DNA of 35,713 nt. It comes from Alphaproteobacteria bacterium MarineAlpha10_Bin2 (GTDB taxonomy: Bacteria > Pseudomonadota > Alphaproteobacteria > UBA828). The stretch lies in NCBI GenBank assembly GCA_002937555.1, contig PTKB01000003.1, positions 1 through 35,713 on the forward strand, read 5' to 3'. The first letter of the stretch is position 1; each line of letters opens with the position of its first letter. This document shows, piece after piece, positions 7,649-14,790 of this stretch. The position numbers and the translations under genes were made by a program. The notes under the pieces are model-generated. The model saw only the letters and a program-made list of their open reading frames with translations, was not told where the DNA came from and made no database searches.

Positions 7649-9042
7649 GACAACACCTCCGCGAGGCTATCGACAAGCCGGTCGATTTCTTTCTTGCCGT
7701 GTATTTCGGTGACGCAGTAAAGCGCCGACTGGCCGAATTCCGGAAACTCGTCGCTTAAATCTTTGCCGCCGAATATGCCGTTCGCCAGCAACGCGGCGTT
7801 GACCTCGGCGACGGTTTTGCCGCTGGCGGCGAAATCGATGATGAACTCCTTGAAAAAGGCGCAATCCAAATGGGCGACGCCGATGCCGTCGAGGCTGTCG
7901 ATGCGCTCGGCGGCGTAACGCGTGCGTTGCATGATTCCAGCTCCCAATTCCTCGATCCCGCGCGGCCCCATCAGCGACAGATAGACCGCCGCACCGATGC
8001 CCCACAGCCATTGCGTGGTGCCGGCGTAATCCTCCGAATCATGGCGCTTGTCGTAGGAGGTTCGCTCCATGGTCGACCAGGCGAAGCCGATATCGCCTTC
8101 CTCGGCGCCGGGCGCGATGCTCATCAGGATCATCGGAAATTCGGCGACGAAGCGTTCTTCGTCGCGGCTGGCGATAAACCCGGCGCAGCCGCCGCCGGCA
8201 TACATGTGAATGCCGAGCGGCTGAATTTCGCCGCACACGATATCGGCGCCGTAATCGCCGGGCGCCGCGAGCACGCCGAGGCTTAAGGGGTCGACACCGA
8301 CCACCAGCATGGCGCCGGCGGCATGCACCAACTCGGCAATTTCCGCGCCGCGCCCCTCGATGAGGCCGAAATAGGACGGGTTCTCAAAATAAACCGCGCC
8401 GATATCGGAGGTGAGCTTTGATTTGAGATCGTCCAAATCCACCAGCCCGCTCGCCGCATCGAGGGCGATCGTATCGACATCCGCCACCATCTTGGTGAAG
8501 CCGCGGATTTGCGATTGCATGTCGCCGCTGACGGCGCCCGACAACAGCACGCCGCGTCGTCCGGTGATGCGGCAGGCCATGGTGACGGCGCTGTTGACCG
8601 CCGCGCCCATGTCATAGGCCGGGGTGCCGACGACTTCCATGCCGACCAACTCGCCGATCAGGCTTTGGAATTCGAACATCGCCTGATTCTTGCCATGGTC
8701 CGAATAGGTGCCGCCGCCATAGGCGGTGAGAAACTCGCCACGCCCGGTAATTTCGTCGCAGATCGCCGGGACATAATGTTGCCAGCAGCCGGCGCCGCAA
8801 AAATTGAGGTGATCGCGGCACGAGAGATTCTTGCCGATAATGGCTTCGACATGGCTGCGCAGATCATGCTCGGACGGCAGCGGATCGGGCAGGTTTAGGA
8901 GACCTTTCACCTGCAAATCCTCGGGCACAGAGGCATACAGATCGGTGACACTGCCGACGCCGATTTCCGCCAGCAGGCGCTGTCTCGCCTGCGGCGCCGC
9001 GTTCGGAACGTAAGGGTGAATAAAACCTTTTTCGTCCGTCAT
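7645..9042 (-). CDS. gcvPA: GcvPA-like subunit (glycine dehydrogenase subunit 1 family), divergent
   Basis: A 465-residue partner of the GcvPB-like protein. It starts at an ATG with GGGAGA 8 nt upstream. The N-terminus (FIHPYVPN, then IGVGSVTDLYASVP) and the segment EFLTAY...FEFQSLIGELVGM follow the GcvPA plan. Where canonical GcvPA has TAYTPYQPEISQG this protein has TAYGGGTYSDHG, and the usual REKATSNICTNQ stretch is replaced by a region ending DYAGTTQWLWG. QPLGIHMYAGGGCAGF replaces the usual QPLG...YGGP. Both subunits are therefore divergent in matching ways, which favours a paralogous heterodimer over a degraded glycine enzyme. Confidence 0.82.
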   Translation of the reverse strand: MTDEKGFIHPYVPNAAPQARQRLLAEIGVGSVTDLYASVPEDLQVKGLLNLPDPLPSEHDLRSHVEAIIGKNLSCRDHLNFCGAGCWQHYVPAICDEITGRGEFLTAYGGGTYSDHGKNQAMFEFQSLIGELVGMEVVGTPAYDMGAAVNSAVTMACRITGRRGVLLSGAVSGDMQSQIRGFTKMVADVDTIALDAASGLVDLDDLKSKLTSDIGAVYFENPSYFGLIEGRGAEIAELVHAAGAMLVVGVDPLSLGVLAAPGDYGADIVCGEIQPLGIHMYAGGGCAGFIASRDEERFVAEFPMILMSIAPGAEEGDIGFAWSTMERTSYDKRHDSEDYAGTTQWLWGIGAAVYLSLMGPRGIEELGAGIMQRTRYAAERIDSLDGIGVAHLDCAFFKEFIIDFAASGKTVAEVNAALLANGIFGGKDLSDEFPEFGQSALYCVTEIHGKKEIDRLVDSLAEVLS

Positions 9043-9072
9043 GTCGTGATCTCCCGTATTTCCCGCGGCCCG

Positions 9073-10005
9073 TTATCCGCCCGTCATCAGGATAAGCATA
9101 AGAGACAGGCTCACAAGAGAGACTGCGGTGGTAACGACGATCGCCGCCGAAGCGTCTTCGAGGCGGACTCCATAGTGGCCGGCGATGACGAAGGCGTTGG
9201 CGCCCACCGGCATGCCGGCCATCAGAACCGCGACGACCGCCCAGAGCGGCTCGAGCGGAAATACGAATAGAGTCAACAGCCAGACCACGAGCGGAAACAG
9301 CGCCAGTTTAGCGACGCTGGATAGCGCGGCGAAGGCAAGCAGAGTGGCGACCGGCCGACCAGCGAGGAAAAGGCCGATGGCGACGAGGGCGGCCGGCGCC
9401 GCGGCCTGGCCAAGAAGGCCCAACAATCTCTCGATCGAAAGCGGCAAAGTTGCGCCCGTCAGCGACAACAGCAAGCCAATCACCACCGCCCACAGCAATG
9501 GATTGGTGCAAAGCGCCTTGGCGGTATTGAGGAGCACTCCGCCCGACGCCCGGGCGCGGGTGATTTCCAAGATCAGCACCGCGCCGGTCATGATCAACAC
9601 CGAATTGATCAACACGCTGAGACTGGCCGGAACCACCGCCGGTGCGCCGAACGCGGTTGCGGCAAGCGGTATGCCGAGATAACCATTGTTGTCATAGCTG
9701 GCGATGACGCCGCGCATGGCCGAGCCGGCCAGATGATCCTTGAAGAGTAAGCGTCCGGCTAAACCAGCGGCAATCCAGGTTACGATGATGCCGATGGAAA
9801 AGACGGCAATGAAATTCCAATTGATGATCTCGTCCGCCGGCACGCCGGCCAAGCTAACGATCATCAGCGCCGGCATGGCGAGGTAATAGACAAAATTATT
9901 GAGCGCCGGGAAGATGGCGCCACCGAGAATATTAAACCGTGCCGCGCCGTAGCCGATGGCGATCAAGGCGAATGCCGGGAGCACCGCTGTCAGCAGCGTC
10001 TCCAT
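9073..10005 (-). CDS. AEC-family (auxin efflux carrier-type) membrane transporter
   Basis: A 310-residue, almost wholly hydrophobic protein with about ten predicted membrane helices in two five-helix halves. The first half ends in a conserved-looking NNGYLGIPLA segment and the second carries AGMPVGANAFVIA, both typical of the AEC family in the bile/arsenite/riboflavin transporter superfamily. Bacterial members often move organic anions such as malonate. It sits 15 nt after the amidohydrolase stop and 30 nt before gcvPA, so it probably moves a substrate or product of this pathway. I see no convincing ribosome site before its ATG. Confidence 0.88.
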   Translation of the reverse strand: METLLTAVLPAFALIAIGYGAARFNILGGAIFPALNNFVYYLAMPALMIVSLAGVPADEIINWNFIAVFSIGIIVTWIAAGLAGRLLFKDHLAGSAMRGVIASYDNNGYLGIPLAATAFGAPAVVPASLSVLINSVLIMTGAVLILEITRARASGGVLLNTAKALCTNPLLWAVVIGLLLSLTGATLPLSIERLLGLLGQAAAPAALVAIGLFLAGRPVATLLAFAALSSVAKLALFPLVVWLLTLFVFPLEPLWAVVAVLMAGMPVGANAFVIAGHYGVRLEDASAAIVVTTAVSLVSLSLMLILMTGG

Positions 10006-10020
10006 TGCAGGGTCGCAGCG

Positions 10021-11697
10021 TTAGGCGTCGAAACGGTCGATCACGACACCCGGCGGCGTGGCGGCAACATAGTCCTTGCCGTCGAACACATGTTGGCCGT
10101 TTACCCACACGCCATGCACGCCCTCGGAATCGCGCGTGAGGCGGCTTTCTCCGCCGGGTAAATCGAAGGCGCGGCGCAACGGCCCGCGCGTCACCGTCGC
10201 CGGGTCGAACAGCAACAGATCGGCATGGGCGCCGGGAGCGATACGTCCACGATCGGTAATGCGGTAGAGATCGGCGGGCAAGCTGGTCAGGCGTCGAATG
10301 GCATCGGCCAAATCAAATGACCCACGCTCGCGCACCCAATGTCCGAGCAAATGGAGGCCATACGCCGCATCGCAGAGATAGCGCAGATGCGCGCCGGCAT
10401 CCGACAGACTGATCAAGCTGCCGGGCTCCTGCATGAGCTTCTCGACTTCGTCTTCGTTGGAATTCATCAGGCCGGCGGTAAAGACCGTCTCCAGACCCTC
10501 ATCCGCGGAGAGATCGAAAAAGGCATCGATGGGATCCTTGCCCTGGCGTTCGGCGACTTGCTCGATGTTCAGCCCTTCCAAACTCTGGTTCTCCGGCCGC
10601 GCCGCCATGGCGACCTCAACATTCGACCAATCGCCAAAGAACAATTTGCCTTTCTGCGGCACGTCCAAATCGTGGCGGAAGCGGCGGCGGAATTCCGCGT
10701 CGCGGATTTGACGCTCAAAACTTTCATTGTCGACATTGATCAGCGGCCGCCATGAATCCAGGCTTTGCATCGGGAAGGCGGCGGTCAGGGCGAAATCCAT
10801 GCTGAGGCTTTGGCAGGACACTTGCGCCCAAAGTTGGTTTCCGCGTGCCTGAGCGGCGGCGGAATCGGACACCATCTGGGGCGCGCGCTCAGGGAACGCC
10901 TCGTTATAGAGCGCCGCAGTCTGGAACACGGGGCAGTTATTGTCGTGCGCCAGCGATTCCATCACTTCGGAGGTCATGCTCGGCCCGACGGTGAGTTGGA
11001 ACACGCCCCGGCCCTTTTCACCGAGTACGCCCACCAGGCTGCGCATCTCGCTTTCCTCGGCGAGGCGTGAGGGCATCGGCACGCCGCCATCGCCGTAATG
11101 ATTGATCGAGGTGGAAGTGGAGAAGCCGATGGCACCGGCGTCGATGCCGCCGCGCACCAGATCCCGCATTTCCGCCACTTCATCCTCGCGCGCCGCACGC
11201 TCGGAAGCTTCCGGCCCCATCACCATGGTGCGCACGGCGGAATGGCCGATAAAGGCGGCCACGTTCGGCGTCACGCCCTTGCGTCTGAGCAGCGCCAAAT
11301 ATTCGTCGAAGCTTTCGAAATCCCAATTTGTGCCGCTGCGAAGCGCGGTCAGCGACATGCCCTCGACCTCGGCCAGATTGCGCGCAATCAGATCGCGGCA
11401 ATCGGGCGGGCACGGCGCGATGGAAAAGCCGCAATTGCCGACGACAACGGTCGTCACGCCCATCGAGGGCGAGGGCGTGGCGTTCGAATCCCAAGTCAGC
11501 TGCGCGTCGTAATGGGTGTGCACATCGACGATGCCGGGGGCGAGCACCAGCCCGTCGCCGTCGACGCTCTCCTTGGCGCCGCCGTTCAATTTTCCGACTT
11601 CGGAAATGCGGCCATCTTTGACCGCTACATCCGCCGTCCTGAGCGGCGCGCCCGTGCCGTCGGCAACTTCTGCGCCTTTGATGACAAGATCATACAT
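10021..11697 (-). CDS. Amidohydrolase, N-acyl-D-amino-acid deacylase-like
   Basis: A 558-residue metal-dependent hydrolase of the D-aminoacylase group. The metal-binding HTHYDAQ motif (about residue 60) follows GLVLAPGIVDV, the cysteine-containing VVVGNCGFSIAPC comes next, and SDAGAHLRYL supplies the late conserved aspartate. The C-terminal beta-domain has GAHADLLLFDP and GVWVNGQHVFDG. I do not find the THIRSE and SHLK histidine motifs of true D-aminoacylases, so substrate and metal site may differ. A GGCGGGAA site precedes the ATG, and the gene begins 20 nt after the nitrile hydratase alpha gene, which suggests it acts on an amide made by that enzyme. Confidence 0.85.
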   Translation of the reverse strand: MYDLVIKGAEVADGTGAPLRTADVAVKDGRISEVGKLNGGAKESVDGDGLVLAPGIVDVHTHYDAQLTWDSNATPSPSMGVTTVVVGNCGFSIAPCPPDCRDLIARNLAEVEGMSLTALRSGTNWDFESFDEYLALLRRKGVTPNVAAFIGHSAVRTMVMGPEASERAAREDEVAEMRDLVRGGIDAGAIGFSTSTSINHYGDGGVPMPSRLAEESEMRSLVGVLGEKGRGVFQLTVGPSMTSEVMESLAHDNNCPVFQTAALYNEAFPERAPQMVSDSAAAQARGNQLWAQVSCQSLSMDFALTAAFPMQSLDSWRPLINVDNESFERQIRDAEFRRRFRHDLDVPQKGKLFFGDWSNVEVAMAARPENQSLEGLNIEQVAERQGKDPIDAFFDLSADEGLETVFTAGLMNSNEDEVEKLMQEPGSLISLSDAGAHLRYLCDAAYGLHLLGHWVRERGSFDLADAIRRLTSLPADLYRITDRGRIAPGAHADLLLFDPATVTRGPLRRAFDLPGGESRLTRDSEGVHGVWVNGQHVFDGKDYVAATPPGVVIDRFDA

Positions 11698-11717
11698 GGT
11701 AATTCCCGCCGTTCGGT

Positions 11718-12311
11718 TCAGGGCGCTTCGACGATCTTTACGCCGATCATCGAATCCCGCGTCACCAGCTTGGCCAGTTCCTCCCGGCTCATGCCGTCAG
11801 TGCTGGCTGGCCGTCTGGGCAGCACCAGATAGCGCATGTCGGCGGTGTTGTCGTGCACCCGCACCTCGACATCCGCGCTCGGCTCGGTGCCGAATTCCTT
11901 CAACACCATGCGCGGCTCGCGCACGACGCGGGAGCGGTAGTTTACCGACTTGTACCAATCCGGCGGAATGCCCATCAACATGCGCGGGAAGCAGGAGCAA
12001 AGGGTGCAGACGATGACGTTGTGCACCGTCTCGGTGCTTTCCACCACCATCAGGCGCGTCGGTCCCATATCGAGGCCGATGCTCTCACAGGCTGCCGTAC
12101 CGTCGGCCAGCAGGCGCGCTTTGAAATCCGGATCGGTCCAGGCTTGTGCCACCACCGCCGCACCGATGTCCGGCGTGCGTTTGGCCATGGCATCGATCTC
12201 CGCTTCCATATCGGCTGCGCTGAAATAGCCCTTGTCGATCAAAAGTGCGCTGACGGCGAGTTCCATCGCCTGATAGTGATCGAGGACGCTGTCCTCCGAA
12301 CGCATGGTCAT
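11718..12311 (-). CDS. nthA: Nitrile hydratase alpha subunit (cobalt type)
   Basis: A 197-residue alpha subunit of the nitrile hydratase/thiocyanate hydrolase family. The metal-binding CTLCSC motif is at residues 102-107; threonine at the second position is typical of the Co(III) form, whereas iron enzymes have CSLCSC. The motif is followed by a short loop and PPDWYKS, as in the family. Nitrile hydratase converts a nitrile to an amide; the close relative thiocyanate hydrolase makes carbonyl sulfide. The ATG overlaps the stop of the preceding beta-C gene (ATGA). The gene for a cobalt activator or chaperone is not recognisable nearby. Confidence 0.9.
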   Translation of the reverse strand: MTMRSEDSVLDHYQAMELAVSALLIDKGYFSAADMEAEIDAMAKRTPDIGAAVVAQAWTDPDFKARLLADGTAACESIGLDMGPTRLMVVESTETVHNVIVCTLCSCFPRMLMGIPPDWYKSVNYRSRVVREPRMVLKEFGTEPSADVEVRVHDNTADMRYLVLPRRPASTDGMSREELAKLVTRDSMIGVKIVEAP

Positions 12312-12598
12312 GTGTTTTCCTCCGACTCAAGCCAGTGCTCGTACAGCTCCACATCGATGGTATCGCCGGCGGAGCCGGAATAATCCGACCACACCCGGGA
12401 TTGGGCGAAGCGCACGCGGTAGAGCGGGCGCTTGGGTAGGCCGTCGCGTCCGAACGCGAGTTCCTCCGGATTGGCGAAGGAATCGAGCACCTGGGCTATA
12501 TGGCCGGATTTACCGCGGATGTAATAGGGCGTGCGCACATGGCCTGGCGGAAAGGCGCGCCGCACGGTGACATTGTCTCCAGGCACGAAACGGGCCAT
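12308..12598 (-). CDS. Nitrile hydratase beta subunit, C-terminal half as a separate gene
   Basis: A 96-residue protein matching the SH3-like C-terminal domain of nitrile hydratase beta. It begins ARFVPGDNVTVRR, continues GHVRTPYYIRGKSG, and ends with the YRVRF...VWSD strand typical of that domain. Full beta subunits are about 220 residues; here the same content is divided over this gene and the one before it, as in thiocyanate hydrolase and the toyocamycin nitrile hydratase. The start shares one base with the preceding stop (TGATG) and the end overlaps nthA, so the three subunits are probably made in fixed ratio. Confidence 0.87.
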   Translation of the reverse strand: MARFVPGDNVTVRRAFPPGHVRTPYYIRGKSGHIAQVLDSFANPEELAFGRDGLPKRPLYRVRFAQSRVWSDYSGSAGDTIDVELYEHWLESEENT

Positions 12599-12933
12599 CA
12601 GCCTCTGTCTCCCGCTGCGCGCGCCGTGTCTTCGACTTCGGCCATTTTGCGGCCCAACTCGTCGGAAGAAATAATGCCTTTTTCCAATAAATTGTGTGTG
12701 ATCGAGGAGACCCAGCGTTCGTAATAGGTCATCTTTGAATAGTTTTCCGCGCCCAGTTCCTCGATGCCGCGGCGCAACTCATCGACGCCGATGACGCGGC
12801 GCTTCGAGTTGGAGAGCAGCATCATCAGCGCGTCCACACGCTTTTCCCATTCCGGATGGGAATGCCCGCCCCGGTCCACCGGGCCGGCATCGCGCCCGCC
12901 CATATCGTGATGCATGCGTCCGGCGTTTGCCAT
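12598..12933 (-). CDS. Nitrile hydratase beta subunit, N-terminal half as a separate gene
   Basis: A 111-residue protein matching the helical N-terminal half of nitrile hydratase beta: HHDMGGRDAGPV near the start, then HPEWEKRVDALM, whose arginine corresponds to a beta-subunit residue that contacts the alpha-subunit metal site, then YYERWVSSITHNLLEKGIIS. I chose the ATG at 12933, which has a GAGAGGG site 9 nt upstream, over a TTG at 12942 that lies too close to it. The gene follows the dioxygenase by 60 bp and leads the beta-N, beta-C, alpha order. Confidence 0.86.
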   Translation of the reverse strand: MANAGRMHHDMGGRDAGPVDRGGHSHPEWEKRVDALMMLLSNSKRRVIGVDELRRGIEELGAENYSKMTYYERWVSSITHNLLEKGIISSDELGRKMAEVEDTARAAGDRG

Positions 12934-12993
12934 GTCATTCAACCCTCTCTGCCGTGCCGCATCATGCTACCCGGCGATGCCCGGCAGGCAAGC

Positions 12994-13824
12994 CTAATCG
13001 CCTTCGCCAGGCGGCCAAATGACGGGAAACCAATCTTCGCGCAGGCGCTCGCCGGTTTTCTGCCCGATGCCGGGATAAGGCGGCGAGGTGCGGCCCGGAC
13101 GCTCAACGAAACGGGCGTCTTCGCCAAGCCAGCGCGGCGCGAAACCGCGCCGGCGCCCGGCTCCCGGATTGGCCGGCGCGCCGTGCACAGTGCTGAAGTG
13201 AAAGAGAATCACATCGCCCGGCGCGAGTTCATAACTGCGGATATCGTATTTCTCGCGTTCGCGGTCGATGCTGGGGATGGTTTCGAAGCCGCCGCCGTCA
13301 TAGGCGTAGTCCGTGTCGTCGGCGAAACGGCGCGGATAGAACAGTTTTCCCCAGCGGTGCGAGCCGGCGATGAATTCGGGACAGACGTCGCGCGGCACCG
13401 GGTCGAGGGGGATCCAAAAGCTCACGGTCTGGCGGCCGTCGACGCAGTAATAGGGCGCGTCCTGGTGCCAGGGCGTGCGCTTGGCGGTGCCCGGTTCCTT
13501 GACCAAGACATGTTCGTGAAAAAATTGCGCGCTTGGGGACTGCATCACCGCCGCAGCGACGGCGGCGGCGGGCGATTCATAGACGAAGGCGCGGTATTCG
13601 GGGATGCGCTCCCAGTTGCAATAATCATCGAAGAATCTGCCCTGCCCCTCGCCATGCTCGCCGGCATAGGGACCCGGCTCGGCGAGGTTGCGCTCGACGC
13701 CGTCGCGCAAAGCATCGAGCCAGTCGCCGGCAAAAAGGCCGCGCAGGACGCCGACGCCGTCGCGTTGGTATCCGGCGACGTCGTCCTCGCCGACAAGCGC
13801 GGTTAACCGATCCCGTCCGACCAT
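12994..13824 (-). CDS. Phytanoyl-CoA dioxygenase (PhyH) family Fe(II)/2-oxoglutarate oxygenase
   Basis: A 276-residue non-haem iron oxygenase. The facial triad is visible as H120 and D122 in PWHQDAPYY and H214 in FSTVHGAPAN, with the 2-oxoglutarate-binding arginine probably among R224-R231. FWIPLDP and GSHRWGK are family hallmarks. Such enzymes hydroxylate an aliphatic carbon using oxygen and 2-oxoglutarate; the substrate cannot be predicted and need not be a fatty acyl-CoA. The ATG overlaps the end of the dehalogenase-like gene by 22 nt. Its position before the nitrile hydratase genes suggests an early oxidation step in the same pathway. Confidence 0.88.
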   Translation of the reverse strand: MVGRDRLTALVGEDDVAGYQRDGVGVLRGLFAGDWLDALRDGVERNLAEPGPYAGEHGEGQGRFFDDYCNWERIPEYRAFVYESPAAAVAAAVMQSPSAQFFHEHVLVKEPGTAKRTPWHQDAPYYCVDGRQTVSFWIPLDPVPRDVCPEFIAGSHRWGKLFYPRRFADDTDYAYDGGGFETIPSIDREREKYDIRSYELAPGDVILFHFSTVHGAPANPGAGRRRGFAPRWLGEDARFVERPGRTSPPYPGIGQKTGERLREDWFPVIWPPGEGD

Positions 13825-14695
13825 TGGGCTATTTTCTCGCCGACTTCATGGGGAAAATCCTCGGCGACATAATGGCCGCTTTCGCCGAGAAATACATCTT
13901 CGAGATTGGGGAAATCGCGGCGGCACATCTCCACCGTCTCGGGCGGAACAATGGCGCCGGGCTGGACGTGAAACAGCAGCTTTGGCAGCGCGGATTTCTT
14001 TAGCTCGGCGACATAATTGCTGATGATTTCTGCCGTGCCCGCGGGCTTGCCCTCGATCGGCAGCTCCTGCGGCCACACCCAGAGCGGCTTGCGGTGGGCG
14101 ACATCGCGGAACGGTTCGAGATAAGTGTTCATTTCCGCCTCCGACAGATCGCGGTGAATGCCGTAAGGCAGAATCTCTTCCATGAAGACGTTCTTCTCGA
14201 CAATCAGTTCCCAACTCACGCCTTCGGTGCGGAACTGTTTAAAGCCTTCGGCCAGATCCTGCGGCCAATCGTCCCAACTGGGGAAGGTGCGGACGAAGGT
14301 TTCCATGAACGCCAGGCCGCGGATGTTGTCCTGGTGGCGCATGGCGTAGTTGAGGCCGAGGCCGCCGCCCCAGTCGTGCAGCACCAGGGTGATGTCCTTT
14401 AAGCCGAGGGGGCTTCGATGAAGCCTTCGATATAGCCGTGGTGATCGGCGTAATCATAGTTGATGTCGGGCTTGGCGGATTTTCCGAAGCCGATCAGGTC
14501 GGGTGCGATGCAACGGCCGCGGCCTTCGAGGTGCGGGATGACGTTGCGCCACATATAGGACCAGGTGAAATTGCCGTGCAGCAAGAGGAACGGTTTGCCC
14601 TCGCCGACATCGGCGTAATGCATAGCTGCGCCGTTGATCTCGATGAAATTGGGCTCGAAGGGATAGTCGGCCGAAAACGGCCCGCGGCCTGTCAT
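13803..14695 (-). pseudogene. Haloalkane dehalogenase-like alpha/beta hydrolase, broken by a frameshift in a C-tract
   Basis: The coding sequence runs in one frame from the ATG at 14695 (GGGAGA site upstream) to the C-tract at 14408-14412, where it meets a stop within a few codons. The rest continues in another frame from there to 13803. Removing two C, or restoring one, joins GFIEA to LGLKDITLVLHDWGG. The joined protein has the full haloalkane dehalogenase II set: HGN with the halide-binding Asn, the nucleophile Asp and halide-binding Trp in HDWGG, the acid Glu in FMETF, and the base His in GESGHYVAED. Everything else is well preserved, so this is either a very recent mutation or a homopolymer sequencing error. 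It heads the minus-strand run. Confidence 0.85.
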
Positions 14696-14755
14696 GTATC
14701 GTTCTCCCTGGCTCTTTGGATTGCGCACGCGACGCGGGCGCGGCCGGCATGGTAT

Positions 14756-14774
14756 CAGATTATCTGGATAAGAT
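14756..14774. promoter_or_regulatory. Short palindrome in the divergent promoter region of dehalogenase and amidase
   Basis: CAGAT-T-ATCTG (14756-14766) is a perfect 5-1-5 inverted repeat. It overlaps a second one, TTATC-TG-GATAA (14760-14771), within the 95-bp gap between the divergent dehalogenase-like and amidase genes. A TAAGAT at 14769-14774 could be a plus-strand -10 element. Such a site between divergent genes could be an operator for both, but short palindromes arise by chance. Confidence 0.3.
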
Positions 14775-14790
14775 ACTTCGGGACCGAACC

